Of a DNA stretch of 64,000 nt, positions 60,867 to 64,000 are shown in pieces. The translations under genes were made by a program, and so were the position numbers. Numbering within the stretch: the stretch's first letter is position 1; every line of letters begins with the position of its first letter. The DNA lies in the NCBI GenBank assembly GCA_016716905.1, contig JADJUS010000004.1:682001-746000 (forward strand). Reading direction: 5' to 3'. This stretch comes from Acidobacteriota bacterium (GTDB lineage Bacteria > Acidobacteriota > Vicinamibacteria > Vicinamibacterales > SCN-69-37). The notes below the pieces were generated by a model that was given only the letters and a program-made list of their open reading frames with translations, was not told where the DNA came from and searched no databases.

Positions 60867-61772
60867 CTAGGCCGCTTCTTCAATCGCGTCGTCCACCTTC
60901 ACGCGGCGGACGTCGGTGGCGAGACCGACCAGTTCGAGGGCGCGAATGTGCAGGTAGGTGAGGTCCACTTCGTACCACGCCAGGCCGTGCGCGGCCGACG
61001 TCGGGTGCGCATGGTGATTGTTGTGCCAGCCTTCGCCGAACGTGAGCGCCGCCACCCACCAGTTGTTGCGTGAGTCATCCCGCGTCAGGAACCGGCGCTG
61101 GCCCCAGAGGTGCGTGGCTGAGTTGACGAGCCACGTGGCATGCAGGCCAAGCGTCACGCGCAGGAACACACCCCACAGCACCCAGTTCCACCCGCCGAGC
61201 GCCCACAGCACGAGGCCCTGGATGGTCAGCGGCACCCAGTGATACTTGCTCAGCCACACGTGAAAGCCGTCGCGGCTCAGGTCGGGCGCGTACTTCGACG
61301 TCATGGTGACGTTGTTGTGCTGCGCCTCGCCGAAGATGATCCAGCCCATGTGCGCCCAGAATCCGCCGTGACGCGGCGTGTGGGGATCCATGTCTGAGTC
61401 TGAATGCTGGTGATGCCGCCGATGCGTGGCCACCCAGAAGAGCGCCCCGCCCTCCAGGGCGGTGGTGGCGCAAATCGTCAGAAAGTATTCGACGAACTTC
61501 GGCGTCTTGTAGGCCCGGTGGGTCAGCAGCCGGTGATACGACATGCCGATGCCCCACCCCAGCGCGATGTAGTACGTGACGAGCATTACGACCACGCCAG
61601 ACCAGGTGAAATCGATCAGCGCCCAGACCGCGCCGATGTGGAACAGCGTCATGAAAAAGGCGGTCGTCCATGAGACGCCCGCAAATCGGTCAGGATTGGC
61701 GCCGGCCAGGCTACCCGTGCCGCCGGACTTGCGGGGCACATGTTTGGTCGAAACAGTGGTCGTCAGACTCAT
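60867..61772 (-). CDS. Acyl-CoA desaturase (delta-9 type)
   Basis: 301 aa with the three histidine boxes of membrane fatty acid desaturases: HRLLTHR, HRRHHQHSD and HNNHH. Four membrane segments surround them (VWALIDFTWSGVVVMLVTYY). The enzyme inserts a double bond into an acyl-CoA or lipid acyl chain using O2, adjusting membrane fluidity. It is upstream of the two-component genes on the same strand, separated by 55 bases containing GGACCCC-rich sequence. Confidence 0.9.
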   Translation of the reverse strand: MSLTTTVSTKHVPRKSGGTGSLAGANPDRFAGVSWTTAFFMTLFHIGAVWALIDFTWSGVVVMLVTYYIALGWGIGMSYHRLLTHRAYKTPKFVEYFLTICATTALEGGALFWVATHRRHHQHSDSDMDPHTPRHGGFWAHMGWIIFGEAQHNNVTMTSKYAPDLSRDGFHVWLSKYHWVPLTIQGLVLWALGGWNWVLWGVFLRVTLGLHATWLVNSATHLWGQRRFLTRDDSRNNWWVAALTFGEGWHNNHHAHPTSAAHGLAWYEVDLTYLHIRALELVGLATDVRRVKVDDAIEEAA

Positions 61773-61831
61773 GCTGCAACGATAACAAGCCTCGCGCCGG
61801 CCGACTGTAAGAGTTCCGTAAGTGGCTCACA

Positions 61832-63622
61832 TCAGGCCGGATCGACGTCGAGCCCAATCGACCGCATCAGGGCCAGGGCGTTGCTGGTCTTGACCGGCCC
61901 TTCGCGCAGCACGTAGTCAAACGCCAGGGACCCTCCATCAAACTTGTCCGCGAAGTGCACGTTCGAGGCCTGCGGTGACCACCCGGCCGCGATGTCACCG
62001 AGCGCCAGATCGTGGGTGGTGGCCAGGCCCACCGCGCCGAACCCAATCAGTCCCCGCAGCAGGCCCTCGGCGCCCTGCCGCCGGTCGTGCGAGTTCGTGC
62101 CGCTGAGCACCTCGTCGAGCAGGAACATCGTGGCCCCGCCATTCGCGCGGGCCAGATCCACAATGTGCTTCAGCCGGAGGATCTCGGCGTAGAACCGCGA
62201 GTGCCCTTCCTGCAGGGAATCGAGCACCCGAATCGATGCGCCCACCGACATCGGCGACAACGAAAATGACGCGGCCCTGACCGGGGCGCCCATTTGTGCC
62301 AGCACCACGTTGAGGCCAATGGCGCGCAGAAACGTGCTCTTGCCAGACATGTTCGAGCCGCTGACGATGAGCAGGGACGGTGCAGTGCCACCGAGCCGCA
62401 CCGTATTGGCGACGGCGCTGTCGCCGAGCAGTGGGTGCGCAAGGTCGGTGGCCTCCAGCCGTGACGGGGGCGGTGTCACCACAGGGAAGACGTGGGCCGG
62501 ATGTTCGGCGGCGTACCCCGCAAGCGCGCACAGCGCGTCGAACTCCGCCACGGCGTCCAGCCACTGCGGCACCTGCGCGCCGTGAAGGGCGCGCCATCGC
62601 TCGATGGAAAACGCCAATTGCGTGGTCCACATCAGCAGGCCGGCAATGGGTGCGAAGAGCACATTGCTGCGCGAGGCGAGCATTGTCGCCAGTTGCGACA
62701 GCCGTGCGATGGATGAAGACGCGGCGCCTGAATCGGTTGCGAGTCGCCCGCGCAGCGCCTGGAGCAGGGAACTGGTGTCGCGGCGTCGTTCGAGCAGGCG
62801 TGCCACTTCGACGAACACATCGAGGTCTCGTGACGCCGAATCAACTGCCTCGGTCACGCGCAGCACCCGTGGCCGAAGGGCGAGCGCCACCAGTCCTTGC
62901 AACGCCAGCAGCACCAGGAAGGGCGCCACTGGTCCACCTTGCCGCCACCAGATCAGCGCACCGAGGCACGACAGCGTGACCAGTCGAACCAGCACTTCGA
63001 TGCCACGTCCAGGGAGCGTGCCTGCCATCACGGCCCAAGTGCCGATCACTGCCGGGTCCACGGCGGCCCGCATCTGGTCGCCTTCAACGGCGAGCTGTTC
63101 CCGCAGGTCCAGATCGGGCGCCAGTTCCCGCACGGCGGCCTGCCGGGCCACGAGCACTTCCGGCGTCGCGGGCGCCAGCATCCAGCGCGCAAGCGTGGCG
63201 CGTCCCGCTTCCGTCCGGCACGTGGCCATCAGTTCAAACAGGCTGCCTCGGCCAAACACGTCCAGGTCTGCCGCGTACAGGTGGTCGGCCGGCACGAAGC
63301 GGTCGCCCGCGTCGCCTTTGCCAGGCCAGTCATGCCGCAGGCGTGCCAGGCCCCGCTCGTAGTACTGGACGGCGGACCGCGCCCGGTCGCGCGCGTTGAT
63401 CAGCCGGCCATGGCCGACAGCCACCACCGCGAAGAGGGCGACCAGCGCGGCCAGGGTTTTCCAGGGTGCGAGGCCGAGCCAGATCAGCAGGCCGACGCCG
63501 GTGAGGCCCAGCACGAGCCGAACGCCGGCCACGCGTGTATTGCGCCGCTCCATGCGGGCAAGCGTTTCGCGCCGCGCAGACAGGCGCGAGCGGAATTCAT
63601 CCGCAATGGGCGATGGCGTCAC
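61832..63622 (-). CDS. MutS-like ATPase with N-terminal membrane segments
   Basis: 596 aa from a GTG at 63622. Two N-terminal hydrophobic segments (LVLGLTGVGLLIWLGLAPW, TLAALVALFAVVAVGHG) and another pair around residues 215-250 are unlike MutS proper. The C-terminal ATPase domain has Walker A in SGSNMSGKSTFLRAIGLNVV, Walker B in TMFLLDEVLSGTNSHDR and the HDLA stretch in TTHDLALGD. The N-terminal mismatch-binding domain of MutS is missing, so the protein is probably not a repair factor of the classical type. It may be a MutS-related membrane ATPase of unknown role, known in several phyla. Confidence 0.85.
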   Translation of the reverse strand: MTPSPIADEFRSRLSARRETLARMERRNTRVAGVRLVLGLTGVGLLIWLGLAPWKTLAALVALFAVVAVGHGRLINARDRARSAVQYYERGLARLRHDWPGKGDAGDRFVPADHLYAADLDVFGRGSLFELMATCRTEAGRATLARWMLAPATPEVLVARQAAVRELAPDLDLREQLAVEGDQMRAAVDPAVIGTWAVMAGTLPGRGIEVLVRLVTLSCLGALIWWRQGGPVAPFLVLLALQGLVALALRPRVLRVTEAVDSASRDLDVFVEVARLLERRRDTSSLLQALRGRLATDSGAASSSIARLSQLATMLASRSNVLFAPIAGLLMWTTQLAFSIERWRALHGAQVPQWLDAVAEFDALCALAGYAAEHPAHVFPVVTPPPSRLEATDLAHPLLGDSAVANTVRLGGTAPSLLIVSGSNMSGKSTFLRAIGLNVVLAQMGAPVRAASFSLSPMSVGASIRVLDSLQEGHSRFYAEILRLKHIVDLARANGGATMFLLDEVLSGTNSHDRRQGAEGLLRGLIGFGAVGLATTHDLALGDIAAGWSPQASNVHFADKFDGGSLAFDYVLREGPVKTSNALALMRSIGLDVDPA

Positions 63623-63665
63623 CCTCGTAGATTACCTTCTGTATGATCGATTCGGAGTTCGTCGC

Positions 63666-64000
63666 ATGACTTCCGACCCAATTCGCGCATTTGTCCGGTA
63701 CGGCTGGCTGACCCTCGGGGTGACGATCCTCGTCATCGTCTGGGGCGCCGTGGTGCGCGCCACCGGGTCTGGCGCGGGGTGTGGAAGCCACTGGCCGCTG
63801 TGCAACGGGGAAGTCGTGCCACTGGCGCCGGCGGTGGGCACGGTCATCGAATTTGTGCACCGGGTGACCAGCGGACTGGTGATGGTGATGGCGCTGGGGC
63901 TGGTGGTGCTCGCCCGCCGCACGTTTCCCGCCGGCCATGCCGCGCGCAAGTGGGCGGCCATCACGCTGGTCTTCATGGTCATCGAAGCGGCGGTCGGCGC
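63666..64000 (+). CDS. ctaA: Heme A synthase, COX15/CtaA family (partial)
   Basis: The first 111 residues, cut by the window end. The ATG is at 63666. The first helix is LTLGVTILVIVWGAVVRATG, followed by GSGAGCGSHWPLCNGEVVP (the conserved Cys-containing loop) and the heme-ligand histidine in EFVHRVTSGLVMVMALGL. COX15/CtaA converts heme O to heme A for cytochrome oxidase, in the inner membrane. It is divergent from the MutS-like gene. Confidence 0.88.
   Translation, partial: MTSDPIRAFVRYGWLTLGVTILVIVWGAVVRATGSGAGCGSHWPLCNGEVVPLAPAVGTVIEFVHRVTSGLVMVMALGLVVLARRTFPAGHAARKWAAITLVFMVIEAAVG

Overview
The window reads as a high-GC chromosome segment of an Acidobacteriota-like bacterium, possibly of the Vicinamibacteria type. 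This is an inference from gene content. It holds two duplicated-domain MacB/FtsX-type permeases, two TonB-dependent receptor-like proteins with N-terminal carboxypeptidase-regulatory domains, a Ser/Thr kinase with a WD40-like propeller tail, TPR glycosyltransferases, PQQ-propeller and S9 peptidase genes, and a TPR-CHAT protein. No rRNA, tRNA, CRISPR array, prophage or insertion sequence was recognised. Genes are densely packed and no gene-free stretch exceeds about 250 bases.

Layout. 1-6.0 kb (minus): two membrane glycosyltransferases and a large TonB-dependent receptor interrupted by a frameshift. 6.2-14.0 kb: two ADOP-type permeases converging on a hairpin repeat, a predicted outer-membrane barrel protein, and a class II photolyase. 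14.1-24.0 kb: a DPP-IV-like peptidase, then a five-gene minus-strand block with an exported barrel-like protein, an ECF-like sigma factor, a zinc-finger/TM/TPR/CHAT protein, an unrecognised 249-aa protein and a second exported protein. A degenerate copy of the peptidase gene's 3' end lies inside this block. 24.1-27.0 kb (plus): two PhcB-like methyltransferases on either side of an acyl-ACP desaturase, a candidate fatty-acyl-ester signal cassette. 27.0-34.4 kb: a YciH/SUI1 factor, glutamine synthetase, a possible nucleotidyltransferase toxin pair, a cytochrome-like exported protein, an ArsR-methyltransferase regulator next to ahcY, and a small cytochrome c.

34.4-39.3 kb: a glycosyltransferase overlapping a TonB-dependent receptor. 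39.3-47.4 kb: a Ser/Thr kinase, then a plus-strand run of cytidylate-kinase-like, F390-synthetase-like and SsuABC/TauABC-type transporter genes. 47.4-54 kb: an FAD oxidoreductase, a sterol-desaturase-family protein, a small membrane protein, a pabB-pabC fusion broken by two frameshifts, and an AftB-like glycosyltransferase. 54-64 kb: a zinc-ribbon/SPFH pair, a PQQ-propeller protein flanked by hairpin repeats, a thioredoxin-fold protein, a two-component system, an acyl-CoA desaturase, a MutS-like ATPase and the start of ctaA/COX15.

Two window-wide patterns stand out. First, at least five families of short repeats, mostly hairpin-forming, occupy the intergenic gaps and in several places supply stop codons, C-terminal tails or even internal codons. 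Second, five frameshifts break otherwise intact genes at about 4.34, 23.50, 26.75, 51.43 and 51.55 kb. These could be indel errors in the assembly or real decay, and the sequence alone cannot decide.
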